Positions 39,201-51,051 are shown, numbered from the stretch's first letter. The stretch: DNA of 64,000 nt from Elymus sibiricus (GCA_039707655.1 CM077676.1:425855379-425919378); one strand, 5' to 3'. Notes: a model not told the origin generated them from the sequence alone. Translations and numbers: made by a program.

Positions 39201-39700
39201 CAATGCAACAACATTCCATTTGCGCTATAACAAGGCCTACATGTATCTCTGGATCGAAGGAGGAGCCTCTTTGGTGCACAAAACCCCAAAAAATGATGCT
39301 TTACTTGGTCTATAACCCACCCCGCTACCATACGCAAATTTGGGCAAGCAGATGCATTTCTCTTGGACGATAATGTGCCGAGAAGCTCTTACGTATTATA
39401 ACTATACACATGCAAAATATTAGGTCATTCCGAGGGGTGCAAGATGGCTCACTGGCACGATAAACTTACCATTGAAACTGGATTCACGGTCTCCCCTCGG
39501 TGCAGAAATTCACTTGAGCTCTATCCGTAAAACGGACGTAATCTGGTCATACGAATTCCGTTTGATCTCCATGACCTGTCAAAATGACCGGAGCGAAAAT
39601 TCGTAGACCGCGGCAACTGATTTTGTCAGTTTCAAAAAAAAATTGGAGGCCAAAAACAATTTGCAAAATTGAGTTTAGGATGATTTTATCATTGCCGTGT
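36280..39700. repeat. Recently shuffled satellite segment (interleaved 2-, 3- and 4-monomer offsets)
   Basis: Near-identical monomers recur at different offsets. The CTCTGCCATAC monomer appears at 36849 and 39127 (four monomers apart), the ATATACCCGTGAGC monomer at about 36290 and 37998 (three apart), and the CCTCCACCATAC monomer with a deleted C (CTCACCACAGAC) at 37419 and 38558 (two apart). Such interleaving is expected from nested unequal crossing-over or conversion tracts. Confidence 0.7.
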
Positions 39701-42700
39701 ACTCTCCGTGCCTCTACCATACATCCGTGAGCTCACCCACTGACACATATTGGGACAATAACATACAGAACAATTCAACAGCACTCCATTTGAACTATAA
39801 CAAGGCCTACATGTCTCTCTGGATCAAAGGAGGTGGCTTTTTTGTGCACTAAACCCTAAAAAATGATGCTTTACGTAGTCTATAACCCACCCCGCTACCA
39901 TACGCAAATTTGGGCAAGCAGATGCATTTCTCTGGGACGATAATGTGCCGAGAAGCTCTTACGAATGGTAACTATACACATGCAAAATATTAGGTCATTC
40001 CGAGGGTGCAAGATGGCTCACCGGCACAATAAACTTACCATTGAGACAGGATTCACGGTCTCCCCACGGTACTGAAATCCACTTGAGCTCTATCCGTAAA
40101 ACGGATGTAATCCAGTCATATGACCTCCGTTAGATCTCCACGACCTGTCAAAATGACTAAAGCGAAAATTCGTAGACCGCAGCAACTGATTTCATTTGTT
40201 TCGAAAAATAATTGGTGGCCAAAAATGATTTGCAAAATTGAGTTTAGGATGATTTTATCGTTGCCATGTACTCTCCTAGCCTCTACCATACATCCGTGAG
40301 CTCACCCACTGACACATATTGGGACAATAACATACAGAACAATCCAACAGCATTCCATTTGCACTATAACAAGGCCTACATGTCGCTCTGGATCGAAGGA
40401 GGAGGCTTTTTGGTGCACAAAACCCCAAAAAATGATTTACGTGGTCTATAACCCACCCCGCAACCATACGCAAATTTGGGCAGGTAGATGCATTTCTCTT
40501 GGACGATAATGTGCTTAGAATCTCTTACGTATTATAATTACACACACGCAAAATATTAGGTCATTCCGAGGGGTGCAAGATGGCTCACCGGCACGATAAA
40601 CTTACCAATGAAACTGGATTCACGGTCTCCCCTCGGTGCTGAAAAACACTTGAGCTCTATCCGTAAAACGAACATAATCTGGTCATACAAACTCCGTTTG
40701 ATCTCCACGACCTGTCAAAATGACCGGAGCGAAAATTCGCAGACTGCAACAACTGGTTTCATCAGTTTCAAAAAATAATTGGAGGCCAAAAAATGATTTA
40801 CAAAATTGAGTTTAGGATGATTTTATCGTTGCCGTGTACTCTCCTAGCCTCTACCATACATCCATGAGCTCACCCACAGACACATATTGGGACAATAACA
40901 TACAGAACAATGCAACAACATTCCATTTGCGCTATAACAAGGCCTACATGTCTCTCTGGATCGAAGGAGGAGGCTCTTTGGTGCACAAACCCCCAAAATA
41001 TGATGCTTTACGTGGTCTATAACCCACCCCGCTACCATACGCAAATTTGGGCAAGCAGATGCATTTCTCTGGGACGATAATGTGACGAGAAGCTGTTACT
41101 TTTTGTAACTATACACACGCAAAATATTAATTCATTTCGAGGGGTGCTAGATGGCTCACCGGCACGATAGACTTACCATTGAAACTGGATTCACGGTCTC
41201 ACCTCGGTGCTGAAATCCACTTGAGCTCTATTCGTAAAACAGACGTAATCTGGTCATACGAACTCCGTTTGATCTCCACGACCTGTCAAAACGACCGGAG
41301 CGAAAATTCGTAGACCACAGCAACAGATTTCATCGGTTTCGAAAAATAATTGGAGGCCAAAAACGATTTGCAAAATTGAGTTTAGGATGATTTTATCGTT
41401 GCCGTGTACTCTCCTAGCCTCTACCATACACCCGTGAGCTCACCCACAGACACATATTGTGACAATAACATACAGAAAAATACAACAACATTCCATTTGC
41501 TCTATAACAAGGCCTACATGTCTCTCTGGATCGAAGGAGGAGGCTCTTTGGTGCACAAAACCCCAAAAATGATGTTTTACGTGGTCTATAACCCACCCCG
41601 CTACCATACGCAAATTTGGGCAAGCAGATGCATTTCTCTTGGACGATAATGTGCCGAGAAGCTCTTACGTATTGTAACTATACACACGCAAAATATTAGG
41701 TCATTTCGAGGGGTGCAAGATGGCTCACCGGCACGATAAACTTACCATTGAAACTGGATTTACTGTCTCCCCTGGGTGCTGAACAACACTTGAGCTCTAT
41801 TCGTGAAACGGACGTAATCTCATCAGACGAACTCTGTTTGATTTCCACGACCTGTCAAAATGACCGGAGCGAAAATTCATAGACCACAACAACTGATTTC
41901 ATCCGTTTCGAATAATAATTGTAGGCCAAAAACGATTTGCAAAATTAAGTTTAGGACGATTTTATCATTGTCGTGTGCTCTCCTAGCCTCTACCATACAT
42001 CCGTGAGCTCACCCACAGACACATATTGGGACAATAACATACAGAACAATGCAACAACATTCCATTTGCGCTATAACAAGGCCTACATGTCTCTCTAGAT
42101 CGAAGGAGGAGGCTCTTTGGTGCACAAAACCCCAAAAAATGATGCTTTACTTGGTCTATAACCCACCCCGCTACCATACGCAAATTTGGGCAAGCAGATG
42201 CATTTCTCTTGGACGATAATGTGCCGAGAAGCTCTTAGGTATTATAACTATACACACGCAAAATATTAGGTCATTCCGAGGGGTTCAAGATGGCTCACCG
42301 GCATGATAAACTTACCATTGAAACTGGATTTACGGTCTCCCCTTGGTGCTGAAATTCACTTGAGCTCTATCTGTAAAACGGACGTAATCTGGTCATACGA
42401 ACTCCGTTTGATCTCCACGACCTGTCAAAATGACCGGAGCAAAAATTCATAGACCGCAGCAACTGATTTTATCTGTTTCGAATAATAATTGTAGGCCAAA
42501 AATGATTTGCGAACTTCAGTTTAGGATGCTTTTATCATTGGCGTGTACTCTCCTAGCCTCTACCATACATCCGTGAGCTCACCCACGGACACATATTGGT
42601 ACAATAACATACAGAACAATGCAACAACATTCCATTTGCGCTATAACAAGGCCTACATATCTCTCTGGATCGAAGGAGGAGGCTCTTTGGTGCACAAAAC

Positions 42701-44845
42701 CCCAAAAAATGATGCTTTACTTGGTCTATAACCCAGCCCGCTACCATACGCAAATTTGGGCAAGCAGATGCATTTATCTTGGAAGATAATGTGCCGAGAA
42801 GCTCTTAGGTATTATAACTGTACACACGCAAAATATTAGGTCATTCCGAGGGGTGCAAGATGGCTCACCGGCACGATAAACTTACCATTGAAACTGGATT
42901 CACGGTCTCCCCTCGGTGCTGAAATTCACTTGAGCTCTATCCGTAAAACAGACGTAATCTAGTCATACGAATTCCGCTTGATATCCATGACCTGTCAAAA
43001 CAACCGGAGAGAAAATTCGTAGACCGCACCAACTGATTTCATCGGTTTCGAAAAAAATTGAAGGCCAAAAATGATTTGCGAAATTCAGTTTAGGATGCTT
43101 TTATCATTGGCGTGTACTCTCCTAGCCTCTACCATACACCCGTGAGCTCACCCACAGACACATATTGGGACAATAACATACAGTACAATGCAACAACATT
43201 ACATTTGCGCTATAGAAAGGCCTACATGTCTCTCTGGATCGAAGGAGGAGGCTCTTTGGTGCACAAAACCCCAAAAAATGATGTTTTACTTGGTCTATAA
43301 CCCACCCCATTACCATACGCAAATTTGGGCAAGCAGATGCATTTCTCTTGGACGATAATGTGCCGAGAAGCTCTTAGGTATTATAACTATACACACGCAA
43401 AATATTAGGTCATTCCGAGGGGTGCAAGAGGGCTCACCGGCATGATAAACTTACCATTGAAACTGGATTTACGGTCTCCCCTTGGTGCTGAAATCCACTT
43501 GAGCTCTATCTGTAAAACGGAAGTAATCTGGTCATACGAACTCCGTTTGATCTCCACGACCTGTCAAAATGACCGGAGCGAAAATTCATAGACCGCAACA
43601 ACTGATTTTATCTGTTTCGAATAATAATTGTAGGCCAAAAACGATTTGCAAAATTGAGTTTAGGATGATTTTATCGTTGTCGTGTACTCTCCTAGCCTCT
43701 ACCATACATCCGTGAGCTCACCCACGGACACATATTGGGACAATAACATACAGAACAACGCAACAACATTCCATTTGCGCTATAACAAGGCCTACATGTA
43801 TCTCTGGGTCGAAGGAGGAGTCTCTTTGGTGCACAAAACCCCAACAAATGATGCTTTACTTGGTCTATAACCCACCCCGTACCATACGCAAATTTGGGCA
43901 AGCAGATGCATTTCTCTTGGACGATAATGTGCCGAGAAGCTCTTAGGTATTATAACTATACACACGAAAAATATTAGGTCATTCCGAGGGGTGCAAGATG
44001 GCTCACTGGCACGATAAACTTACCATTGAAACTGGATTCACGGTCTCCCCTCGGTGCTGAAATTCACTTGAGCTCTATCCGTAAAACGGACGTAATCTGG
44101 TCATACGAACTCCGTTTGATCTCCATGACCTGTCAAAATGACCGGAGAGAAAATTCGTAGACCGCAGCAACTGATTTCATCGGTTTCGAAAAAAATTGGA
44201 GGCCAAAAATGATTTGCGAAATTCAGTTTAGGATGCTTTTATCATTGGCGTGTACTCTCCTAGCCTCTACCATACACCCGTGAGCTCACGCATAGACACA
44301 TATTGGGACAATAATGTACAGAACAATTCAACAACATTCCATTTGCGCTATAACAGGGCCTACATGTCTCTCTGGATCAAAGGAGGAGGCTCTTTGGTGC
44401 ACAAAACCCCAAAAAATGATGCTTTACGTGGTCTATAACCCACCCCTCTACCATACGCAAATTTGGGCAAGCAGATGTATTTCTCTTGGACGATAATGTG
44501 TCGAGAAGCTCTTAGGTATTGTAACTATACACACACAAAATATTAGGGCATTCCGAGGGGTGCAAGATGGCTCACCGGCACGATAAACTTACCATTGAAA
44601 CTGGATTCATGGTCTCCCCTCCGTGCTGAAATCCACTTGAGCTCTATCTGTAAAACGGACATAATCTGGTCATACGAGCTCCGTTTGATCTCCACGACCG
44701 GAGCAAAAATTTGTAGACCGCAGCAACTGATTTCATCGGTTTCGAATAATAATTGGAGACCAAAAACGATTTGCAAAATTGAGTTCAGGATGATTTTATC
44801 ATTGTCGTGTACTCTCCTAGCCTCTACCATACATCCGTGAGCCTA

Positions 44846-44850
44846 CCCAC
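44846..44850 (+). other. Target site duplication of element C, left copy (CCCAC)
   Basis: CCCAC lies directly before the TGTAACAGCCC start of the LTR and is repeated at 63907-63911 right after the element's end. Both flanks are the same satellite position, GAGCCTACCCAC before and CCCACAGACACATATTGGG after. The element therefore inserted into a monomer and has kept both ends. Confidence 0.9.
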
Positions 44851-45569
44851 TGTAACAGCCCAAAACAGACAAATTATTGGAAAATTTGCATTTTTATTTT
44901 TCCCATTGGGGATGAAAATTTGCACAATTATTCTTTGCAATCATCCATGTGACAGGAAAATGCCCAAGCATTTTTCCTGTTACATAAAAGGATTATTTTC
45001 ATTTCTTTCTTTTTCCCCTTTTTCTGGCCATTGCCATTTTGCCCAAGCCTCATCTTTGATCCCTAAAGCAAGCTCTTTGGCATTTGATCATGTTTTGCCA
45101 TGATTAAGCTCCATGCCAATTTCCATGATTTTATCATGTCTAGAAAATGGGGTTGTAGTTCAAATTGCATTTGAATTAATTTAAATGCCTTTTGAAATAC
45201 TTAAATATTTTGGACCCGAATCATTTTCTAAAAATTCTATAATTACTGCGGATTCATAATCATATTTGTATATGATTTTTAATCTTCATCTTCTATTCCA
45301 TTTCTTGCTTTTCTCTGCTCTCATTTTATTACATGTATAAATGCAGGAATTTCTCCAGAGTGTCTTGGGCCAATTCCTTCTTTCTGACCCAGCTCTCTGC
45401 CCATCCTCACATCCCGGCCTGCCCCGAAGGGGTATGATGGTCCCTCTCAGCCGTTGATCTCCATCTGATGGCTCCCATAGATCCCACCTATCCCTGTTCA
45501 TCTTCCTCCCCTCACGCACATGGCGTGGAGAGGAGGTGGCGCCCCCTCGGCAGCCTCCCACGCCCTCCC

Positions 45570-45576
45570 TTTATAG
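45570..45576 (+). promoter_or_regulatory. Possible TATA box in 5' LTR C
   Basis: CCCTTTATAGCCC sits about 45 bp upstream of a CTAGGGTTT telo-box-like string (45617-45625) and about 125 bp upstream of an ATG at 45696. The arrangement resembles plant housekeeping promoters. It is conserved at 51052-51058 in the 3' LTR. The assignment is by motif only. Confidence 0.4.
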
Positions 45577-46339
45577 CCCAGGCCGCTCCCCTCTCGCCCC
45601 TATTCTCTCTGCCCCGCTAGGGTTTCCCTCTCCCCGCCGCCAGCCTCTCCTTCCCATCTCCTTCCCCCTCTCCTCCTTTCTCCTGTTTTGGCGCCATGGA
45701 CAGAGAGCGCGAGCTCCGGAATTTCTCCAGCGCCCGCGTCCCATCGTCATTCCCGTGGACGCTGCCGTCTTCCTCATTGTCGTGCGCGACCCCGCGTTCG
45801 TTTCGTTGGAGCTGGAGACGCCCAGGTCGACATCCCCGAGCCGGCGTGCTCGCTTCCATCGTCGTCATCATCTTCCCCTAGCCGAAGCCGACGCCTTCGA
45901 CCTCGTCTTCGCCAAGCCGGCGCCTTCCCCGAGCCGTGATCGTCTCCTTCGCGCCGCCTCTATGAGCCGTGCCTCCCTTCTCCTTTCTTCCCTTCCTCGC
46001 GCGTAGCCTGTAGACCGTAGCCGCCGAGCTGTTTCTGTTCACCGCCGCTCTGTTCCGCCGTCGCCGTGCTCGCCCATGCGACTCGTCCGTCCGGGTTCGC
46101 AAGCCGTGCGTGCGCGCGCTCCGCCCAGGCATGCCCGTGGCCTCCCGAGTTAGCCCGCGTGGCCGTAGTCCGACTGGTGCTGCTCTGCTCTGTGGCCGCT
46201 GTTCCGTGCAGCCACCTCGTCGTCGTCGTGCCTTGCCGCGATGTCCCGTCCATCCGGGAAGCGTGAGCACCGCGCGTTTCCGAGCTCCAGCTCGCGCGTG
46301 TGGGTGCCGAGTGCTTGCCTAGAGCCTGCCTGTCGTGAT

Positions 46340-47065
46340 CCGAGTTGTAGCGCCTGTTTCCCGTGCGGCCGAGTTATCTTTCACCAGTTCTGTTGCTGTC
46401 GAGATCTTCGAGTTGTAGCGCAGTGGCAGGGCCTTCCGAGTTCCAACCGGTGTCCGAGTGGTTAGGCGTCCGAGTTGCAACCGGCTTCCGAGTGGTTAGG
46501 CCCTCCAAGTTCCGATTTGCAAGGCGTCCGAGTTGCAATCTCTCCCCGAGTTGCTAGCCGAGTAGTGGCGCGCCCTAGTTGCAATCTCTTCTAAGTTATC
46601 TTTCGAGTTGTCTCCCGAGTTGTAGCTCTTCCGAGTTGTCTCCCGAGTTGCAGCCCTTCCGAGTTGTCTCCCAAGTTGCAGCCCTTCCGAGTTGCATTCC
46701 GAGTTGCAGCCCTTCCGAGTTGTCTCCCGAGTTGAGCTCTTCCAAGTTGTCTTTCGAGTTGTAGCGCCCTTCCGAGTTGTCTCCCGAGTTGCAGGCCTTC
46801 CGAGTTGCTTCATCCGAGTTGCAAGGCCTTCCGAGTTGTCTTCCGAGTTGCACCATCCGAGTTGTCCTTCCGAGTTGTAGCTTCCGAGTTGTAGCCATCC
46901 GAGTTGTAGCTTCTGAGTTGTCCTTCTGAGTTGTAGCTTCCGAGTTGTAGCCTTCCGAGTTGTAGCTTCCAAGTTGCAAGGTTCCGAGCTGCAAGGCTCC
47001 GAGTTGCAAGGATCCAAGTTTCATCCTCCGCCTTCCGAGTTGCAACCTCGGCCTTCCGAGTTGAG
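46340..47065. repeat. CCGAGTTG repeat array in 5' LTR C
   Basis: Dozens of CCGAGTTG units are separated by short linkers such as TCTCC, CAGCCCTT and TAGCTT, giving an average period of about 15-25 bp. Because the linkers lack stops, long open frames exist in all three minus-strand frames, with Asn-Ser-Glu, Leu-Gly-Arg and Thr-Arg-Lys repeats. These are artefacts of the repeat. The array is related to the hairpin array of copies A and B but lacks the paired ACTCGG arms. Confidence 0.85.
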
Positions 47066-49466
47066 CCCAGGGAGACTTCCCTCCCTTCCTTCCTCTTTTC
47101 CTTCTGCAAATCCTTGCTGTCCATACATGCTAATGGACCATCTTGGCATGTTATTTCCCTTTCAATCATCATGATATGCATGCATATTTCACTTGATGAT
47201 ATCTTGTGTCTCGTTTGAATTGTTGTTCACTCTTTGATCAACAATATTGTTGCACCACTCAATATTGTGATGTTGTCCACTTGTTCCGTAAGTGATACAA
47301 CATCATTTCCCTTCCTCATAGGTACACATATCACTTGTTCCGAGAACCGTAGTTCTTCGATGACCGTAGCTTGCCGGTAGGGTAGCGTTGTCTCGTTCTT
47401 TCTTTATTGCCTGCAATAGATTGCATTAGGTGCATCATAAATTATGCCATGTCATTTGCATCTTTTTAAGTTAAGGAATCCCATCTCGAGGTTTATCCTG
47501 ATGTGTGGGCAATCTGTGTTCATGTCATGTTCTATTCTTTGCTTATTCCATGTTCATGCATTATAACAACTGCAACATAAGAATCCTCCGGATTCATTAA
47601 TCACCTACCTAATGCATATGAAGGTTGTTGGGAGCATTGCACCCTTGCCTCCCCGAGCCTCAGTTAAACTTGCTTGCAATTACATTCATGCCATGCTATT
47701 AAAATTGTCATGCATCATACTTGTCTGTGTTTGCCTGTGCTTGCTTGTTATGCTTTTGCTTGCTCCGTAGTAATAGATGCATGTTCGTTGACTGCTTTCC
47801 AGTGTTTCCTTCTTGTGTGCTCGCGGATACTCTTGGAGACGTTGCGAGTCTGCGATCGATGACACCTTCGGAGCTCGTCTTCTTAATAGGCAAGGGGGGC
47901 TACATAACACACTTTATAACTTTCAGCTTGCATGCCTAGGTTCAGCATGGAACGGTTGTTTGATCCTACCACCTCATATATATAAGCCTCCAAGTTAAAC
48001 CCCAAAGCCATGTCCCCACATCCTAGCAAACCTTGTTTGGCCATGTACCTTGCTTGCTTAACCATTGCGTAGTATGAGTAGGAACTGCCTGCAGCTTATC
48101 CTTGTTGCTACCTTGGTTTGGGATATCACACTATTATATTTATTGTGGATGATGTGATTATTATGATGTTGACTATATTCGACGAAGGGTGGAAGGTCAG
48201 GCTATCCTGCCTCGACGCTTTGTTCCATTCGAGTCACCTAGGATCCGAGTTCCGGGTATTGGTTCTAAGAATGAGCGTGCCTAACTGCGTGTGGGATTCT
48301 ATGGGGTCCCCTTGTCTTACCTACCTAGCTCCAAACATTTCTAGTGGTGGCCCAAGCTGATTTTACCATTTGAAAAATGTGTGTGTGACTGGTTGGTACC
48401 CCAGCAGATTTAAAACAACTTAGGCCAGCGGGGACAGTGATCCTTTGTTGGTCCACACTTGGAAGCTAGGGAGCTGCCCACAGTGATGGGTTAGTTATCC
48501 CGACCTCGTCCAGACGGTAGAGGCCGATTCGAGAGCGCGGCCGGCTTTTGAGTTGGATGTCGACTCACCGGGGGCCACCCGGATTTGTGCGTTGTTAGTT
48601 AGAGGGGCTTGACGTTTCGGAACTTCAGGTGCATCACCCACCAAATGGAGACGGGCGTACATGCGGAGCTTATAATGGGCAGTTGGTACACCCCTGCAGG
48701 GTTAAATCTTTTCGAGAAGCCATGTCCACGGTTATGGACGACTTGGAACCTACGTCTTGTTCATAGATAACATCAATGGATATAACTTAATAACTTGATC
48801 AACGTGTGTGTGCCTTGACTGCTTCTTCTTCATCGGGTGATGAAGGAGAGGACAAGGATAGGATAGGTGTTATGTTTGCGTAAGTAGTTGGATAGCAGAC
48901 TTGTTGGAGGCGATTCCTCATCGAATGCTTGGCTTCTCATCTTACTCTGAACAGAACGATAGCCACTCATATATTGCTAGTGCGGCTGCAACCTCAACCA
49001 CTACCCCCCTCTTACCGTGAGAAGTTAGTTATGATGTTGTGATATGTTCTCACCCCCTTCTTCTCTCTTTTGTGTATATGTACACATGATCTGGGTCTAC
49101 AGAGGAGCTTGTTGATCCTTCGTCCGGATGCTGCTACGTGGAGACTCGACGACGACTAGTTTAGCGGATCCCGGCAGGGAGCCTGGACCCGAGGGTTGGG
49201 ACCGATGCTTTTCTCTTTGCCACTAGGCATTTGACTGTAGGCTATACTCAGTCATGTATCTTCCGCTGTTGTATTTGTATTAAGGCAGTTGTATGCCTGC
49301 TGTATGAGATGTTGTATCCTTGTAGCTGTATTGTTGTGATATCATGTTGAAATCCGGGACATATGGCTTCGTCATATGTCACGGTGGGTTCGATATGTGC
49401 TTCGTCCTCGGATCTGAATGGAAACGTCCAGATCTGAAACAGTACCGCATATCGGGTCTTACAACT

Positions 49467-49479
49467 TGGTATCAAAGCC
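49467..49479 (+). other. Primer binding site of element C
   Basis: TGGTATCAAAGCC lies three bases after the LTR end. It is one base different from the TGGTATCAGAGCC of copies A and B and is consistent with initiator methionine tRNA priming. Confidence 0.8.
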
Positions 49480-50263
49480 TTACCGACCGTAGGATCCCTT
49501 TACTGGTCGAAGTCGAGTCTAGGCAAAAACTATTTTGTAGTTACTAAGTTAGTTATCGGAGAGTAGGATTTTTTTACTCCTTATCCTCTCCCTCTGGTAA
49601 GGAAGTGCGACGTAATGTTTTTCTCCTTCAACTTATCTTCTTCAAAACAAATCTAGGTTCTCATTTAGGAGATTTCAGTCGGACCAATACTTTACTAGCA
49701 GCGGGTTGGTCGGCGTACTTCGAACTGGCTGAGCATGGCTCGTGGGCTTGTCGCTCTACATCGACAAATGCGCGGCCAGCGTGAAACAGTTGAACCGGGT
49801 TGCGTGGTTATTATCCAACTAATGGATTCTGAACCTCCCGCTTCAGCTGTCCACCTTTGTCCGCTGTAGTCGGCACTGTGTGGGACCTCCTCTGTCCCGT
49901 CTCGTTATTCAGGCTTTCGCACCTTCCCGAGTGATGTTATTGTAGAAATGCTAGTATGGTATTGTTTCGATTCGGATTCTCATGTTTTGTGGCTTCCAGT
50001 AGCACCTAGGTAATCTTATTCCAGAAACCTTAGGTTTCTTTTCCTGAGTGGATTCCGCTTTGTTGCGCTCTCCCTCGATCAATCCGAGCTTGATCTCGAT
50101 CAGTTTCTCGCACCTATGGAAGTTTCTTCTCCGATATCGGCATCTCTAGTCAGGTTGGATCCTGACGGAAGCAAACATCGTTGTCACGAAGAGCAAAGCC
50201 TATGTTGGTGGTGTCGGGAAGTTTCGTCTTGCGCTCGATCTTCCTTCTTGCAACATCTTGTCT

Positions 50264-50283
50264 CCCCCCCCCCCCCCCCCCCC
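50264..50283 (+). repeat. Poly-C run of about 20 bases
   Basis: An uninterrupted run of 20 C residues after TTGTCT and before GGGTGATCCC. It lies about 50 bp before the 3' LTR of element C. Runs of this length are rare and error-prone, so the exact count may be wrong. Confidence 0.8.
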
Positions 50284-51051
50284 GGGTGATCCCTGGATCT
50301 CGGGACGAGATCCTCTGTTGGTGGTGGCGAGTTGTAACAGCCCAAAACTGACAAATTCCAGGAAAATTTGCATTTTTATTTTTCCCATTGGGGATGAAAA
50401 TTTGCACAATTATTCTTTGCAATAATCCATGTGACAGGAAAATGCCCAAGCATTTTTCTTGTTACATAAAAGGATTATTTTCATTTCTTTCTTTTTTCCC
50501 TTTTTCTGGCCATTGCCATTTTCCCCAAGCCTCATCTTTGTTCCCCTAAGCAAGCTCTTTGGCATTTGATCATGTTTTGCCATGATTAAGCTCCATGCCA
50601 AATTCCATGATTTTATCATGTCTAGAAAATGGGGTTGTAGTTCAAATTGCATTTGAATTAATTTAAATGCCTTTAGAAATACTTAAATATTATGGACCCA
50701 AATCATTTTCTAAAAATCCTATAATTCCTGAGGATTCATAATCATATTTGTATATGATTTTTAATCTTCATCTTCTATTCCATTTCTTGCTTTTCTCTGC
50801 TCTCATTTTATTAAATGTATAAATGCAGGAATTTCTCCAAAGTGTCTTGGGCCAATTCCTTCTTTCTGACCCAGCTCTCAGCCCATCCTCGCAGCCCGGC
50901 CTGCCCCGAAGGGGTATGATGGTCCCTCTCAGTCGTTGATCTCCATCTAATGGCTCCCATAGATCCCACCTGTCCCTGTTCGTCTTCCTCCCCTCACACA
51001 CATGGCGTGGAGAGGAGGTGGAGCTCCCTCGGCAGCCTCCCACGCCCCCCC

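Larger units (their letters stand above)
21979..44850. repeat. Satellite block S3 (~40 monomers with higher-order structure)
   Basis: About 22.9 kb of uninterrupted head-to-tail monomers. The GTGTACTCTC marks fall at 22115, 22685, 23254, 24956, 25513, 26082, 26650, 27207, 27777, 28346, 28903 and onward to 44250, mostly 568-570 bp apart. Some intervals are 557 bp owing to a 12 bp deletion. Monomer types recur in a set order, so the block contains higher-order repeats (listed separately). Open frames of 62 and 66 codons recur in many monomers on opposite strands, but they are a by-product of the shared sequence. The array is interrupted at GAGCCTACCCAC by element C. Confidence 0.95.
44851..49463 (+). 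mobile_element. 5' LTR of element C (4613 bp)
   Basis: The left end is TGTAACAGCCCAAAAC and the right end is CGGGTCTTACA, just before the primer site. The first 700 bp is AT-rich. Then come a TTTATAG box (45570), a CT-rich leader with CTAGGGTTT, a GC-rich segment with several overlapping open frames (to about 46330), the CCGAGTTG array (about 46340-47060) and AT-rich DNA with the conserved CCCCTGCAGGG block at 48688-48740. Compared with the 3' LTR it has several indels: an extra CATCTCCTTCCCC near 45656, extra bases near 46270-46295, and about 41 bp absent near 47155. Point differences are roughly 1.5-2% in the part I compared. Confidence 0.88.
49464..50332 (+). other. Internal domain of element C (869 bp, non-coding)
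   Basis: It starts ACT, then the primer site TGGTATCAAAGCC (49467-49479), then about 270 bp of leader. At 49736 a short frame of about 44 codons opens with MARGLVALHRQMRGQR and closes at a TAG near 49868. No gag, protease or polymerase motif is visible. The end has GGATCTCGGGACGAGATCC followed by CTCTGTTGGTGGTGGCGAGT directly before the 3' LTR. This resembles the pol terminus and purine-rich region of Gypsy elements. The central coding region appears to have been lost or never present. Confidence 0.7.

Noticed and set aside
911..44440. Dozens of 60-100 codon frames in satellite monomers
   Set aside because: They repeat with the monomer, overlap on opposite strands, use GTG starts in many cases and are broken by indels. 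They are shadows of the repeat.
21979..44850. CENP-B box in the satellite
   Set aside because: TTTCGAAAAATAATTGG slightly recalls the 5' half of the motif but the CGGG half is absent, so I do not claim one.
45536..46006. Frame of 156 codons in the GC-rich part of LTR C
   Set aside because: Overlaps other open frames on both strands; indels between the two LTR copies change the frame (151 codons at 51018-51473), so it is not maintained as protein.
46496..47181. Minus-strand frames of 123-173 codons with repeated Leu-Gly-Arg/Asn-Ser-Glu
   Set aside because: They are translations of the CCGAGTTG array in all three frames. The same happens at 51898-52619. No start context or conservation supports coding.
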